The translations under genes and the position numbers were made by a program. From RGIG2945 sp045540355 (GTDB lineage Bacteria > Bacillota > Clostridia > Oscillospirales > Acutalibacteraceae), in assembly GCA_045540355.1 (NCBI GenBank), contig JAZQHB010000038.1:1-31007 (forward strand): DNA of 31,007 bases. The letters run 5' to 3'. Numbering within the stretch: position 1 is the stretch's first letter; each line of letters opens with the position of its first letter. The notes under the pieces are model-generated. The model ran no database searches, was not told the origin of the DNA, and saw nothing but the letters and a program-made list of their open reading frames with translations. Positions 16,651-25,665 of the stretch are shown in pieces.

Positions 16651-18072
16651 ATGGAAAAGCAAAATGTAATCATCATTGGTGCAGGTCCCGCAGGTATTTT
16701 CACCGCACTTGAGCTTTACAAAAATTTCGACAACTCCTATAAAGTTTTGCTCGTTGACGAAGGACTTTGCATTGATAACAGGAAATGTCCCGCAAGAACA
16801 AGCGGTGTTTGTGTGCATTGTAAGCCCTGCAACATTATGAGTGGTTGGTCGGGTGCCGGTGCATTCTCTGACGGCAAGCTTTCTTTATCCGAGGAAGTCG
16901 GCGGCAATTTGACCAACTATTTACCCACAGACAAAGTCCGTTCGCTCATAAAATATGCCGACTCAATTTATCTCGATTTCGGTGCACCGAAAGAGGTGTT
17001 CGGCCTTAACGATAAAGTTGTTGATGATTTTGCGTATGAATGTGCAAAGCACAATATAAAACTCGTACCCTGCCCCGTCAGACACATGGGCACGGAATAT
17101 TCTTATGAAGTGCTGAAGGCTATGTATGATTACCTCAAGGAAATTGATGGCTTCACCTTCCTTGAAAAAACTCATGCCGACCCGATTATCGACGAAAATC
17201 AGACTGTAATCGGTGCAACCCTCACAAAAAAAGACGGCTCTCAGATAACCGTTGAAGCCGACTTCGTTGTTGCGGCACCCGGCAGAGGCGGTGCGGATTG
17301 GCTTACACGAATCGCACACGCAAACAACATCGGCACACTCAATAATGAGGTTGACATTGGGGTAAGAGTTGAGGTTCCCAACTCCGTTATGGATCATGTT
17401 ACAAAGCATCTTTACGAAGCTAAGTTGGTTTATTACTCTGATACATTTGAAAACAAAGTCCGTACCTTCTGCATGAATCCCGGCGGTATTGTAAGTGAAG
17501 AACACTACACCGCAGGTCCCGATTCAAATATCGCGGTTGTAAACGGTCACAGCTACGCAGATAAAAAATCTCATACGAATAACACAAACTTCGCAATGCT
17601 CGTTTCCACTTCGTTCACTCAGCCTTTCGACCAGCCGATTGAATACGGCAAATACATCGCTCAGCTCGGCAACATGCTCACCGGCGGCGGTGTTATGGTA
17701 CAAAGATTAGGCGACCTTTTGAAGGGCAGAAGAACAGATTTATCAAGGCTTAAAAAATCAACCACCGAAGCGACTTTGAAAACCGCTATCCCCGGAGACC
17801 TTTCATTCGTTCTTCCTCACCGACATCTGACAAGTATCATCGAAGCACTCGCGGCTTTTGATAAAGTTTTACCCGGTCTCTATTCAAAGAACACACTTCT
17901 TTACGGAATTGAAGTCAAATTCTACTCTTCAAAAATTGAAGTCAACGAAGAATTCGAAACCTCCGTAAAAAATTTCTACGCCATCGGAGATGGCGCAGGT
18001 ATTACAAGAGGTCTTATGCAAGCTTCCGTCACCGGAATTGTTGTTGCAAGAAGCATTAAAGAGAAGTCATAA
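16651..18072 (+). CDS. FAD-dependent dehydrogenase-like protein (COG2509 type) with Cys cluster
   Basis: A 473-residue predicted flavoprotein of unknown substrate. The N-terminal Rossmann motif is IIIGAGPAG (7-15). A cysteine cluster, C46-x7-C54-x2-C57-x2-C60, runs into GWSGAGAFSDGKL. The same GAG-FSDGKL motif occurs in the protein at 27270-28871, so the two are distant paralogues within the uncharacterised FAD-dependent dehydrogenase group. The C-terminal FAD-binding segment is FYAIGDGAGITRGLMQASVTG. It is probably translated with the carboxypeptidase-like gene (3-base gap, GGAG 7 bases before ATG). Its last 17 bases overlap the end of the convergent ABC-F gene. Whether the cysteines bind a metal or cluster cannot be told from sequence. 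Confidence 0.82.
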   Translation: MEKQNVIIIGAGPAGIFTALELYKNFDNSYKVLLVDEGLCIDNRKCPARTSGVCVHCKPCNIMSGWSGAGAFSDGKLSLSEEVGGNLTNYLPTDKVRSLIKYADSIYLDFGAPKEVFGLNDKVVDDFAYECAKHNIKLVPCPVRHMGTEYSYEVLKAMYDYLKEIDGFTFLEKTHADPIIDENQTVIGATLTKKDGSQITVEADFVVAAPGRGGADWLTRIAHANNIGTLNNEVDIGVRVEVPNSVMDHVTKHLYEAKLVYYSDTFENKVRTFCMNPGGIVSEEHYTAGPDSNIAVVNGHSYADKKSHTNNTNFAMLVSTSFTQPFDQPIEYGKYIAQLGNMLTGGGVMVQRLGDLLKGRRTDLSRLKKSTTEATLKTAIPGDLSFVLPHRHLTSIIEALAAFDKVLPGLYSKNTLLYGIEVKFYSSKIEVNEEFETSVKNFYAIGDGAGITRGLMQASVTGIVVARSIKEKS

Positions 18073-19942
18073 GTTCTTCCCATTCTTCGAGCATTTTTTC
18101 AAGCTTAGCGTTTTTATCATTGAGGTCGTTTGTCAGACTGATAACCAGCTCATAATCCGCAACCGTTTCAGGTGAATTGATTTCGGTTTCAATCGACTTG
18201 ATTTCTTCCTCAATTTCAGAAATTTCATTCTCCAAGCGGGCAAGACGACCTTTTTTCCGTCTTAGCTCGCTTTCTCTTTCTTTCTTAAGTTTATATTCAT
18301 TAACCTTTGGCTTCTCAACTTGTTTTGTCTGTTGAGGAGCATTTTTTACATGCTCAAAGTAGTAATCATAATTACCCGAAAAATTCTTAATGCCGTTTTC
18401 TTCAAGACACATAATTCTTGTTGCAAGCTTGTTGATAAAATATCTGTCATGCGACACGGCAAGAATTGTGCCCTCATAATCTATAAGTGCATTTTCCAAA
18501 GCTTCTCTTGAAGAAATATCAAGATGGTTTGTGGGCTCGTCAAGAAGTAAAAAGTTCGCACCCGAAAGCATCAGTTTTAAAAGTGCAACCCTCGCCTTTT
18601 CACCGCCGCTTAAAGTACCGACCTTTTTGAAAACTTCTTCACCCTTAAACAAAAATGCCGCAAGAGCGTTTCTGATTGCAGTTGAATTCATCGCTCTGTA
18701 AGAATCCCACACTTCATCAAGTACAGTATTGTTATCATTGAGCCTTTCAAGGGTCTGTTCAAAGTATCCGATTGTGACACACGAGCCGAACTGCTTTGTG
18801 CCTTTATCAGCATCAATGTCACCCGTCAGGATTTTCAGAAGTGTTGTCTTTCCGCAGCCGTTTGCACCGAGCATAAACACTCTGTCTTTTCTTTGAATTT
18901 CAAAATCCACACTTTCAAAAAGCTTTTTGTTGCCGAAAGATTTCGCCAATGATGTCGCTTTCAGAACATCATTTCCGCTTACGGCTTTTATATTAAAATT
19001 AAAACGGAGAACATCATTTTCTCTGTCGGGTACAACTACTTCGGCTTTCATTTTTTCAAGCTTCTTTTCCCAGTTTTCCGCCGCTTTTATATTGCGTTCT
19101 CTGTTGAACTGTCTTTGCTGTTCTATTATTCCTTCAACTCGTTTTATGTCCTCCATTGCGGTTTCGTAATGGTGTATTTCTATCTGTCTTTGCTTTTCTC
19201 TGTTCTCAATATATTTTGAATATGAGCCGTTCCAGAGTTTTACTTTTTTCTGATTTATTTCAAGTGTTTTTTCAGTAACTTTATCAAGAAAATATCTGTC
19301 ATGCGATATTATCAGAACCGCTCCGTTAAAATCTTTGAGATACGCTTCAAGCCACTCAACGCTTGAAATATCAAGGTGGTTTGTAGGCTCATCAAGTAAA
19401 AGGAGATTTGCATTTGAAAGCAAAAGCTTTGCAAGGCTTAATTTCGACCTCTGACCGCCGCTTAATTTCTGACAGGAAAGGTTGAAATCATTTTCAGAAA
19501 AACCAAGACCCAAAAGAGTAGAACGAACTCTGCTTTTGTATGTAAGTCCGCCGTCGGCCTGAAATTTTTCCTGCAGGGTCTGCTGCTTTAAAATAAGCTC
19601 ATCAGACGCACTTGTCATGAGCTTTTGTGTGACAGCTTCAAGCTGAGCTTCTACATCCATAAGCTCACGGAAAATTTCGCAAGTTTCGTCATAAAGACTT
19701 TTTTGCGAACCGTGACAAGCGTGCTGCTCCATGTAGCCTAAAACTGTTTCCTTTGATTTTATTACTGCTCCTTCTGTCGGTTCAAGCTCACCTTTTATGA
19801 GCTTAAACAATGTTGTTTTGCCCGTGCCGTTTATCCCTACAATTCCGATTCTCTCGGATTTTTCGACGAAGAAATCCGCACTTTCAAAAAGCACGGTATC
19901 TGCAAATTCCATCTTCAATTTTTGAACTGTAAGCAACGCCAT
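18056..19942 (-). CDS. ABC-F family ATPase (ribosome-associated type)
   Basis: A 628-residue protein with two ABC ATPase domains and no membrane segments. ABC-F proteins act on the ribosome, as translation factors or in antibiotic protection. Domain 1: Walker A GINGTGKTT (36-44), signature LSGGQ (160-164), Walker B with DEPTNHLD (184-191). Domain 2: GANGCGKTT (359-367), LSGGE (444-448), DEPTNHLD (468-475). The charged inter-domain linker (about 245-310) is the usual P-site-reaching segment. The C-terminus (about 550-628) is a Lys/Glu-rich coiled coil, as in Uup/YdiF-type members. That points to a housekeeping role rather than resistance, but this is inference. It starts 1 base after manA, probably in the same transcript. 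Confidence 0.92.
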   Translation of the reverse strand: MALLTVQKLKMEFADTVLFESADFFVEKSERIGIVGINGTGKTTLFKLIKGELEPTEGAVIKSKETVLGYMEQHACHGSQKSLYDETCEIFRELMDVEAQLEAVTQKLMTSASDELILKQQTLQEKFQADGGLTYKSRVRSTLLGLGFSENDFNLSCQKLSGGQRSKLSLAKLLLSNANLLLLDEPTNHLDISSVEWLEAYLKDFNGAVLIISHDRYFLDKVTEKTLEINQKKVKLWNGSYSKYIENREKQRQIEIHHYETAMEDIKRVEGIIEQQRQFNRERNIKAAENWEKKLEKMKAEVVVPDRENDVLRFNFNIKAVSGNDVLKATSLAKSFGNKKLFESVDFEIQRKDRVFMLGANGCGKTTLLKILTGDIDADKGTKQFGSCVTIGYFEQTLERLNDNNTVLDEVWDSYRAMNSTAIRNALAAFLFKGEEVFKKVGTLSGGEKARVALLKLMLSGANFLLLDEPTNHLDISSREALENALIDYEGTILAVSHDRYFINKLATRIMCLEENGIKNFSGNYDYYFEHVKNAPQQTKQVEKPKVNEYKLKKERESELRRKKGRLARLENEISEIEEEIKSIETEINSPETVADYELVISLTNDLNDKNAKLEKMLEEWEELMTSL

Positions 19943-19943
19943 T

Positions 19944-20858
19944 TTAAACTCTCGTTTCTATTACGGTAAGATTACCGCTGATTTTAAATTTGCCTGTTCC
20001 GGCAGGAATAAAAACACTCTCGCCTTTTTGTATATTCATAATACCGCTTCCGGTTACAAGTTCACCGTGACCCTCCGTACACACAATTGACACGAAAGAC
20101 TTTTCATCGGCAATATTTTTATACTCGCCCTGAATCTCTATCATCTCACTTGAAAAATATTTACACGAAACTTTTTTACCGACAGCTGCCTTTTTACACT
20201 TTTCGAGAGAAGTGACATCAATCGCTTTTTCTATGTGCAACTCCCGTTTGTTTCCGCTGTCATCTGTGCGACCGTAATCATAAACTCTGTAGGTTACATT
20301 TGAGCTCTGCTGAACTTCTCCGATAACAATTCCTTTGCAAATTGCATGAAGTGTTCCTGCTTCTATGAGAAAACAATCGCCCTTTTTCACTTTAACTCTG
20401 TTAGCATACGATTCAAGATTTTCTTCTTCAATCGCCTTGATAAATTCTGACTTTGAAAGGTCTCTGTTGAAACCGAAAATTATTTCCGCACCCTCGTCAC
20501 AATCAAGAATGAACCACGCTTCCGTTTTACCGTTGTCGTTTTCATATTTTCTTGCATAATTATCATCAGGGTGTACCTGTATTGACAAATCTTTTTTTGC
20601 ATCGATAAGCTTAAACATTATCGGTAAATTTTCTGAACACTTTTCACCAAGAAAACATTTATTTTTTTCAATAACTTCAGCTAAACTTTTTCCTGAAAAC
20701 TCACCACCGGAAATTATACTTTCTCCGTCAGGGTGCACAGACAGAACCCACGCCTCCGCAAGTCGGGAAGAATCGGACGAAATGTTGTATTCTGTTTTCA
20801 GTTTTTCTCCGCCCCAGATATAGTCTTTGGTAGGAGAAATCAATTTCATCGGGTACAA
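19944..20858 (-). CDS. manA: Mannose-6-phosphate isomerase, class I
   Basis: A 304-residue zinc enzyme that interconverts mannose-6-phosphate and fructose-6-phosphate. It feeds GDP-mannose synthesis or mannose use. Zinc ligands are visible as Q94 and H96 in IQVHPDD, E113 in KTEAWFIL, and H171 in AGTLHAIC. The length is typical of the short Firmicutes form. The TTG at 20858 is kept as the start because AAAGGGG lies 9 bases upstream; the ATG three codons on is the alternative. It heads a two-gene unit with the ABC-F ATPase. The 102 bases before it (20859-20960) hold no clear promoter or terminator, so it could also be read from the two-component operon. Confidence 0.92.
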   Translation of the reverse strand: MYPMKLISPTKDYIWGGEKLKTEYNISSDSSRLAEAWVLSVHPDGESIISGGEFSGKSLAEVIEKNKCFLGEKCSENLPIMFKLIDAKKDLSIQVHPDDNYARKYENDNGKTEAWFILDCDEGAEIIFGFNRDLSKSEFIKAIEEENLESYANRVKVKKGDCFLIEAGTLHAICKGIVIGEVQQSSNVTYRVYDYGRTDDSGNKRELHIEKAIDVTSLEKCKKAAVGKKVSCKYFSSEMIEIQGEYKNIADEKSFVSIVCTEGHGELVTGSGIMNIQKGESVFIPAGTGKFKISGNLTVIETRV

Positions 20859-20960
20859 TACACTCTTCCCCTTTAATTTATATTTGTCAAATCATCAGGC
20901 AACTTTTCAATACAAAAAGTCAGGTAAGCTTCGTCCACATCTATTAAATTACACTTTGTA

Positions 20961-22505
20961 TCAATCTTTAGAAGCTTTCTTTACATCAAACCAGAACTGC
21001 ACTCCACCATGAACATTTTTAACACCGTAATCCATTTTGAGAACTTCCTGGATGCTGGCGACTATCTGAAGACCTATGCCGAAGCGTCCTTCGCTTCGCC
21101 CGTGACTTTTGTCAACACGATAGAAACTATCCCAGATTTTATTCTTCTCGCTTTCAGAAATTTTTTCACCGGAATTGAAAACTTTTATTCTGTAAGCATT
21201 GGGTTTTTCTTCACAACTGATAACAATTTTTTTATACATATCCACATGAGATATTGCATTCTTGATATAATTTCTGAACACAAGTGCCTGCTTTTCGATA
21301 TCAGTTCTGCCGATAAAAGTTCTTTCGATTGTATTTTCTACGGTAATACTGTTTTCTTTAAAAATTGATTCCATCGCTTTGAGTTCCGCCTGAATAAATG
21401 AACGGATTGAAAAGTTTTCTTCGACGACATCCTCATACATCTTCTGATTATATTTTGAAAGATCAAGAAGCTCAAGAACAAGTTTATTCATTTTTTCACT
21501 TTCATCAATTATTGTATCACAGTATTTTTGACGGGCTCTGCCACCTTTTGCTATGCCCAGCTTCAGACCCTCGGCACAACCGCGAACAATAGAAATCGGA
21601 GTTTTCAATTCGTGAGCAGTATTTGCAAGGAAATCTTTTTTATCATCTTCCATTCTTTCTTTCATTTCAAGCTTGTCACTAAGCTTTTTATTTTCTTCGG
21701 TAATACTGATGAAATTTTTCCTTGACTCTCTCACCATATCGTTGATGTTTTTGCCAAGCCTTCCGACCTCACTTGCATCAACAGGACACAGCTCTTCACA
21801 TTCGGGATTAAGCATCTCTTTTTCCATTCTTTTTATAGAAAGATTCAGCCTCTGTATCTTAATATATGTGACCATGAGAACTATCATCAGGATTGTCCAA
21901 GCTAAAACTAACACTATTCCGTTTATAAAAACTCGGTTTACTCCCGACTCTCTGAGAGTTGTTTGATATCCGTATGTCGCAAAATATATTCTCAGGGTAT
22001 TTCCAACCTGAAAGTCACTTTCTTTGAGAACGGTTTCGTACAGATAGTATTCCGATTTTGTATTGTTTATCTGCACTCTTTTGAAATCATAAACCAAAAC
22101 ATCATTAAGATTTTTTTCTTCATATTGAATTTCTCTGTCTATCGGTTTAGTTGACTTGATATCATTATCCGTTATTGAATTTTCAAACTTTTTATCCACA
22201 TAGATTTCATCGGCAAATGTAGTATAAGAAATCGAGCCGTCGGGCATAACAGATTCAATAAGAACGCCGTATTTCACCTCAACAACTCTGAATTTATTCA
22301 TTATTTCATCATCAAGAGTAAAACTCTCGATTTCTTTTACTATTGAATTTTTACTTTTATCCGCATGAATTAAAATGTCAGTCTTCGGCTGAAAATAAAT
22401 GTTAAGTACAACTGACAATAAAATCAAAACAACAAGAAATAATCCGGATATAAACCCGATTCTCAGAAAAATATTCTTTGATTTTTTGTCGTTTTTTTTA
22501 TTCAT
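20961..22505 (-). CDS. Membrane sensor histidine kinase
   Basis: A 514-residue two-component kinase. Transmembrane helices lie at about 16-37 and 192-215 and enclose an extracytoplasmic sensor domain of about 150 residues that I cannot classify. A HAMP-like linker (217-275) follows. The HisKA domain has the phospho-acceptor H298 in NTAHELKTPIS. The HATPase domain has N416 in the N-box (RNYIKNAISHV), a DSFYRVDKSHGRSEG segment and GIGLQI as the G-box. The start codon overlaps the end of the response regulator gene by 8 bases, a sign of translational coupling. Position after the rfb genes suggests, but does not prove, that it senses envelope state. Confidence 0.92.
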   Translation of the reverse strand: MNKKNDKKSKNIFLRIGFISGLFLVVLILLSVVLNIYFQPKTDILIHADKSKNSIVKEIESFTLDDEIMNKFRVVEVKYGVLIESVMPDGSISYTTFADEIYVDKKFENSITDNDIKSTKPIDREIQYEEKNLNDVLVYDFKRVQINNTKSEYYLYETVLKESDFQVGNTLRIYFATYGYQTTLRESGVNRVFINGIVLVLAWTILMIVLMVTYIKIQRLNLSIKRMEKEMLNPECEELCPVDASEVGRLGKNINDMVRESRKNFISITEENKKLSDKLEMKERMEDDKKDFLANTAHELKTPISIVRGCAEGLKLGIAKGGRARQKYCDTIIDESEKMNKLVLELLDLSKYNQKMYEDVVEENFSIRSFIQAELKAMESIFKENSITVENTIERTFIGRTDIEKQALVFRNYIKNAISHVDMYKKIVISCEEKPNAYRIKVFNSGEKISESEKNKIWDSFYRVDKSHGRSEGRFGIGLQIVASIQEVLKMDYGVKNVHGGVQFWFDVKKASKD

Positions 22506-23184
22506 TTGTTCCGACCTCTATTTTATAGCCGATTTTGTGAACGGTCTTTAAATGCTGATAGCCCCATTCACCAAGCTTTGTTCTGAGTCTTGTTACATGG
22601 GAATCTACGGTTCTCATGTCACCGTCATAGTCATAACCCCAAATTGTATCAAGTAAATTTTCTCTTGTAAAGACTCTGTCTTTGTTGTGCATGAACTTTG
22701 TAAGTAAGCCGTATTCTTTCAGAGTAAGCACCACTACTTCACCATTCAGCATTACTTCGTGTGCTTTCTCATCTATCACAAGTCCGTCAAGCTCAAGAGC
22801 ATCTTTTTTCTTTATGGGCTCTTCAAAATGTCTTATATGTTTTTCAATTCGTTTCATCAGAACGGGACCCGAAAACGGCTTTGTAACATAATCATCTGCA
22901 CCACATTCAAATGCGGTAAGCTCGTCGTATTCCTGACTTCTTGCGGTAAGCATGATTATCGGCATATCTGAGGTTTCTCTGATTTTTCTGCAAACCTCCC
23001 ATCCGTCATATCCGGGCATCATAATATCAAGCAACATCAAAGACGCATCAGGATTCTTTTGGAACGCTTCAAGAGCTTTTATTCCGTCCTCTGCTTCGAT
23101 AGGTTCATAGCCGTCATTACGCAAAAAGTCGCACAACAGCATACGAAGCGCCGCTTCATCTTCAGCAATAATTATTTTTTTCAT
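22498..23184 (-). CDS. OmpR-family response regulator
   Basis: A 228-residue transcription factor, partner of the kinase it overlaps. The receiver domain has acidic E8-D9 (AEDE), phospho-acceptor D53 in LLDIMMPG, T80, and K102 in VTKPF. The winged-helix DNA-binding domain (about 128-225) has LTLKEYGLLTKFM and the recognition segment RTVDSHVTRLRTKLG. GAGGTG lies 9 bases before the ATG. It begins only 21 bases after rfbD, so it should be transcribed with rfbA, rfbC and rfbD from the promoter at 25586-25614. No separate promoter fits in the gap, although one inside rfbD cannot be excluded. Confidence 0.93.
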   Translation of the reverse strand: MKKIIIAEDEAALRMLLCDFLRNDGYEPIEAEDGIKALEAFQKNPDASLMLLDIMMPGYDGWEVCRKIRETSDMPIIMLTARSQEYDELTAFECGADDYVTKPFSGPVLMKRIEKHIRHFEEPIKKKDALELDGLVIDEKAHEVMLNGEVVVLTLKEYGLLTKFMHNKDRVFTRENLLDTIWGYDYDGDMRTVDSHVTRLRTKLGEWGYQHLKTVHKIGYKIEVGTNE

Positions 23185-23205
23185 CCTGACTCACCTCAAA
23201 ATAAG

Positions 23206-24054
23206 TTATTTGGAAAGTTCTTTGATGTACCTTTCAAGAGCGTTTTCCCATACAGGAAGTCTTTCAAAACCGTTTTTATCAAGGCAAGCCTTGGAAAGTC
23301 TTGAGTTTAACGGGCGTCTTGCCGCAGTTTTGTACTCAGCGGTTTTGATATAATTTATCTTTGTTTCTGCGTTTGCCAGTCTCATGATTTTTTCGGCAAA
23401 CTCTGCCCACGAGCAAACATTTTCGTTTGTCGCATGATACACGCCATACTTATCGCTCAGTATCATATCAACCAGCAATCTTGCAAGGTCGACCGTATAA
23501 GTCGGTGACCCGATTTGGTCGCTGACTACATTAAGCTCATCTTTGGTTTCTGATAATCTCAGCATCGTTTTTACAAAATTTCCGCCGTTGATTCCGAACA
23601 CCCATGAAGTTCTGACAATAAAGCTTTTCTCGTATTTTTCAACTGCTTTTTCAGCTTCAAGCTTTGTTCTGCCGTATTCATTCAGAGGTTCTCTTTCGTC
23701 ATCGGTTTCAAGAAAATTTTCACCATCTGCACCAAATACATAATCTGTGCTGATGAATATAAATTTTGCACCGATTTTCTGAGCTGCATCAAGCAGATTT
23801 TTTGTTCCGTCAAGATTGATTTTTTCACAGAGGTCTTTTTCTTCCTCAGCCTTATCAACTGCAGTATATGCCGCACAATGAATTATACCTGACGGATTCT
23901 CTTTTAATATAAATTCTTCGGTTGCATTTCGGTCAGTTATATCAAAATCAGAAATATCCGCACCAACTGTCTCAATATTTCTCTTTTTGAGCTCTGCCAC
24001 AACATCATGACCGAGCTGACCGTTAACTCCCGTTACTAAAATCTTATTTTTCAT
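23206..24054 (-). CDS. rfbD: dTDP-4-dehydrorhamnose reductase
   Basis: A 282-residue short-chain reductase that catalyses the last step of dTDP-L-rhamnose synthesis for envelope polysaccharide. The Rossmann motif is TGVNGQLG (G9-x-x-G12-x-x-G15). ISTDYVFGADG carries the conserved substrate-binding region, and Y127-x3-K131 (YGRTK) is the catalytic pair. The start is set at the ATG at 24054, which overlaps the end of rfbC by 11 bases and has GTGGAG 7 bases upstream. The ATG at 24069 would add five residues before the Rossmann strand. The order rfbA-rfbC-rfbD is common; rfbB is not present. Confidence 0.94.
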   Translation of the reverse strand: MKNKILVTGVNGQLGHDVVAELKKRNIETVGADISDFDITDRNATEEFILKENPSGIIHCAAYTAVDKAEEEKDLCEKINLDGTKNLLDAAQKIGAKFIFISTDYVFGADGENFLETDDEREPLNEYGRTKLEAEKAVEKYEKSFIVRTSWVFGINGGNFVKTMLRLSETKDELNVVSDQIGSPTYTVDLARLLVDMILSDKYGVYHATNENVCSWAEFAEKIMRLANAETKINYIKTAEYKTAARRPLNSRLSKACLDKNGFERLPVWENALERYIKELSK

Positions 24055-24601
24055 AAATAAACTCCACATCGGAATCCTTTAATTTCGGAGCATTCTTATC
24101 TTTTTCGGAAAGAATCGGAGCTTCAACTCCCCAATCTATACCAAAAATCTCATCACAATAACAAACACTTCTGTCATTTTCAGCTGAATAGTAATCGTCA
24201 ACCTTGTAACGCAATTCAACATCATCTGTAAGGCTTACAAAGCCATGCAAAAATCCCTTGGGGACAAGTAACATTTTGTGGTTTTCTTCACTAAGTTCAA
24301 CTGCGATTGATTTAAGATATGTCGGTGAGCCTTTTCTGATATCAACTATAACATCTTTGACTGCACCTCTTGTGCAACTGACAAGCTTTGTCTGTGCGTG
24401 AGGCTGAGTCTGGCAATGCAAACCTCTTACCGTACCTTTTGAAGCTGAACGAGATGCATTGTCCTGAACAAATTCCGTAAATATTCCGATTTCCTCAAAT
24501 TTTTTCTTGGAATAGGTTTCTGAAAACCAACCTCTGTTATCACCAAAAACCTGAGGCTCGATAATAACAGCATCTTTAAGCTGTGTTTCTGTTACCTTCA
24601 T
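24044..24601 (-). CDS. rfbC: dTDP-4-dehydrorhamnose 3,5-epimerase
   Basis: A 185-residue cupin-fold epimerase that acts between RfbB and RfbD. The catalytic base H62 is in TVRGLHCQ, where most family members have RGLHYQ. H119 lies in KGFLHGF and the catalytic Tyr132 in ELRYKVDDYY. The ATG at 24601 overlaps the rfbA stop as TAATG and is preceded by GGGGGAGAG. An ATG 18 bases upstream would lie inside rfbA without a better site. It is translationally coupled to both neighbours. Confidence 0.93.
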   Translation of the reverse strand: MKVTETQLKDAVIIEPQVFGDNRGWFSETYSKKKFEEIGIFTEFVQDNASRSASKGTVRGLHCQTQPHAQTKLVSCTRGAVKDVIVDIRKGSPTYLKSIAVELSEENHKMLLVPKGFLHGFVSLTDDVELRYKVDDYYSAENDRSVCYCDEIFGIDWGVEAPILSEKDKNAPKLKDSDVEFIYEK

Positions 24602-25521
24602 TAGTCTTCTCTCCCCCATCTCGGTCTTTGACCGGGACTGTCACTGTATAAAATCTGACCCTTTGCAACACGCATAAGGTGCTGACCGTAGGAAGAATTA
24701 CCATACTTTTTCGCAGACTCCAGTAAAGCTTTTTTGGTAATCCATCTCATATTGTACGCAATTTCTTCGGGTGCAGAAATCTTTATACCCTGAAGATTTT
24801 CTATCGTTCTGATAAAATTTGATGCTTCGTTCAAAGAATCCACGCTTCCCGTATCAAGCCACGCAAAGCCTCTGCCCATAAGCTTGACATCAAGCTCTCC
24901 CATTTCAAGATACATTCTGTTGATATCGGTGATTTCAAGCTCGCCTCTCTTACTTGGCTTCAAAGACTTCGCCATTCCCACAACTCTGTTGTCATAGAAA
25001 TAAAGACCTGTTACCGCATACTTTGACTTAGGCTCTTTCGGTTTTTCTTCAATGGAAATCGCATGACCCTCTTTATCGAATTCAACAACACCGAAAGCTT
25101 CGGGATTTTCAACATAGTATCCGAATATTGTCGCACCGTTTTTGGTTTTTACCGCTTGTCTTAACATGTGTCCCAGACCGCTTCCGTAGAAGATATTATC
25201 ACCAAGCACCATCGCAACATTATCATCACCGATAAAATCCTCTGCAAGTATAAATGCCTGAGCAAGTCCCTTCGGTTCGGGCTGAACTTTATATTCAAAA
25301 TGTAAACCGAACTGACTGCCGTCGCCAAGCAAAGCTTCAAACTTGGATATGTCTGTCGGTGTTGATATTATCATTATTTCTCTGATCCCTGCCAACATAA
25401 GAGTTGAAAGAGGATAGTAAATCATAGGTTTATCATAAACAGGTAAAAGTTGTTTACTTGTGACGGTCGTCAACGGATACAGTCTTGTCCCTGAACCGCC
25501 GGCAAGAATAATTCCTTTCAA
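24601..25521 (-). CDS. rfbA: Glucose-1-phosphate thymidylyltransferase
   Basis: A 306-residue nucleotidyltransferase that makes dTDP-glucose from dTTP and glucose-1-phosphate, the first step to dTDP-rhamnose. The N-terminus MKGIILAGGSGTRLYPLT is the canonical nucleotide-binding signature. QPEPKGLAQAF and LGDNIFYG are the sugar and metal regions, and WLDTGSVDSL lies near the C-terminus. The start is the TTG at 25521, which gives exactly the family N-terminus and has GGAGAG 5-7 bases upstream. Earlier in-frame ATGs add non-conserved residues and overlap the promoter. It heads the operon with rfbC, rfbD and the two-component genes. Confidence 0.95.
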   Translation of the reverse strand: MKGIILAGGSGTRLYPLTTVTSKQLLPVYDKPMIYYPLSTLMLAGIREIMIISTPTDISKFEALLGDGSQFGLHFEYKVQPEPKGLAQAFILAEDFIGDDNVAMVLGDNIFYGSGLGHMLRQAVKTKNGATIFGYYVENPEAFGVVEFDKEGHAISIEEKPKEPKSKYAVTGLYFYDNRVVGMAKSLKPSKRGELEITDINRMYLEMGELDVKLMGRGFAWLDTGSVDSLNEASNFIRTIENLQGIKISAPEEIAYNMRWITKKALLESAKKYGNSSYGQHLMRVAKGQILYSDSPGQRPRWGRED

Positions 25522-25585
25522 ATCTATCTCTCCGTTCATTGATTTAGTGTGGCATCTCCGCGAAGTGCGGCACATACCAATTTCT

Positions 25586-25614
25586 ATCATAATACAAATA
25601 TTGGATTTAGTCAA
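25586..25614 (-). promoter_or_regulatory. Promoter for the rfbACD / two-component operon
   Basis: On the minus strand, TTGACT (25614-25609) and TATGAT (25591-25586) have a 17-base spacer. The predicted start near 25579 gives a leader of about 58 bases, which includes a small CCGC/GCGG hairpin (about 25555-25568). Its -35 lies only 10 bases from the -35 of the divergent regulator promoter. Confidence 0.75.
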
Positions 25615-25624
25615 TGAAAAGTTG

Positions 25625-25653
25625 TTGACAGTGTATAAAAAGAGGTGTAGAAT
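25625..25653 (+). promoter_or_regulatory. Promoter for the DtxR-like regulator operon
   Basis: A consensus TTGACA (25625-25630) and TAGAAT (25648-25653) have a 17-base spacer. The predicted transcription start is near 25660, just before the dyad at 25666-25679. Confidence 0.8.
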
Positions 25654-25665
25654 TACTGTGAACTA

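Noticed and set aside
16963..17505. 180-residue minus-strand open frame
   Set aside because: It is antisense to the FAD-dependent dehydrogenase-like gene, with no recognisable motif or ribosome binding site.
18056..18072. The 17-base convergent overlap of two genes as a sign of a frameshift or misassembly
   Set aside because: Both C-termini look normal for their families, and short convergent overlaps are common in compact genomes.
20859..20960. TTGACA-like sequence before manA considered as its promoter
   Set aside because: TTGACA lies too close to the start codon to allow a -10 and leader, and other -35/-10 combinations in this gap are weak.
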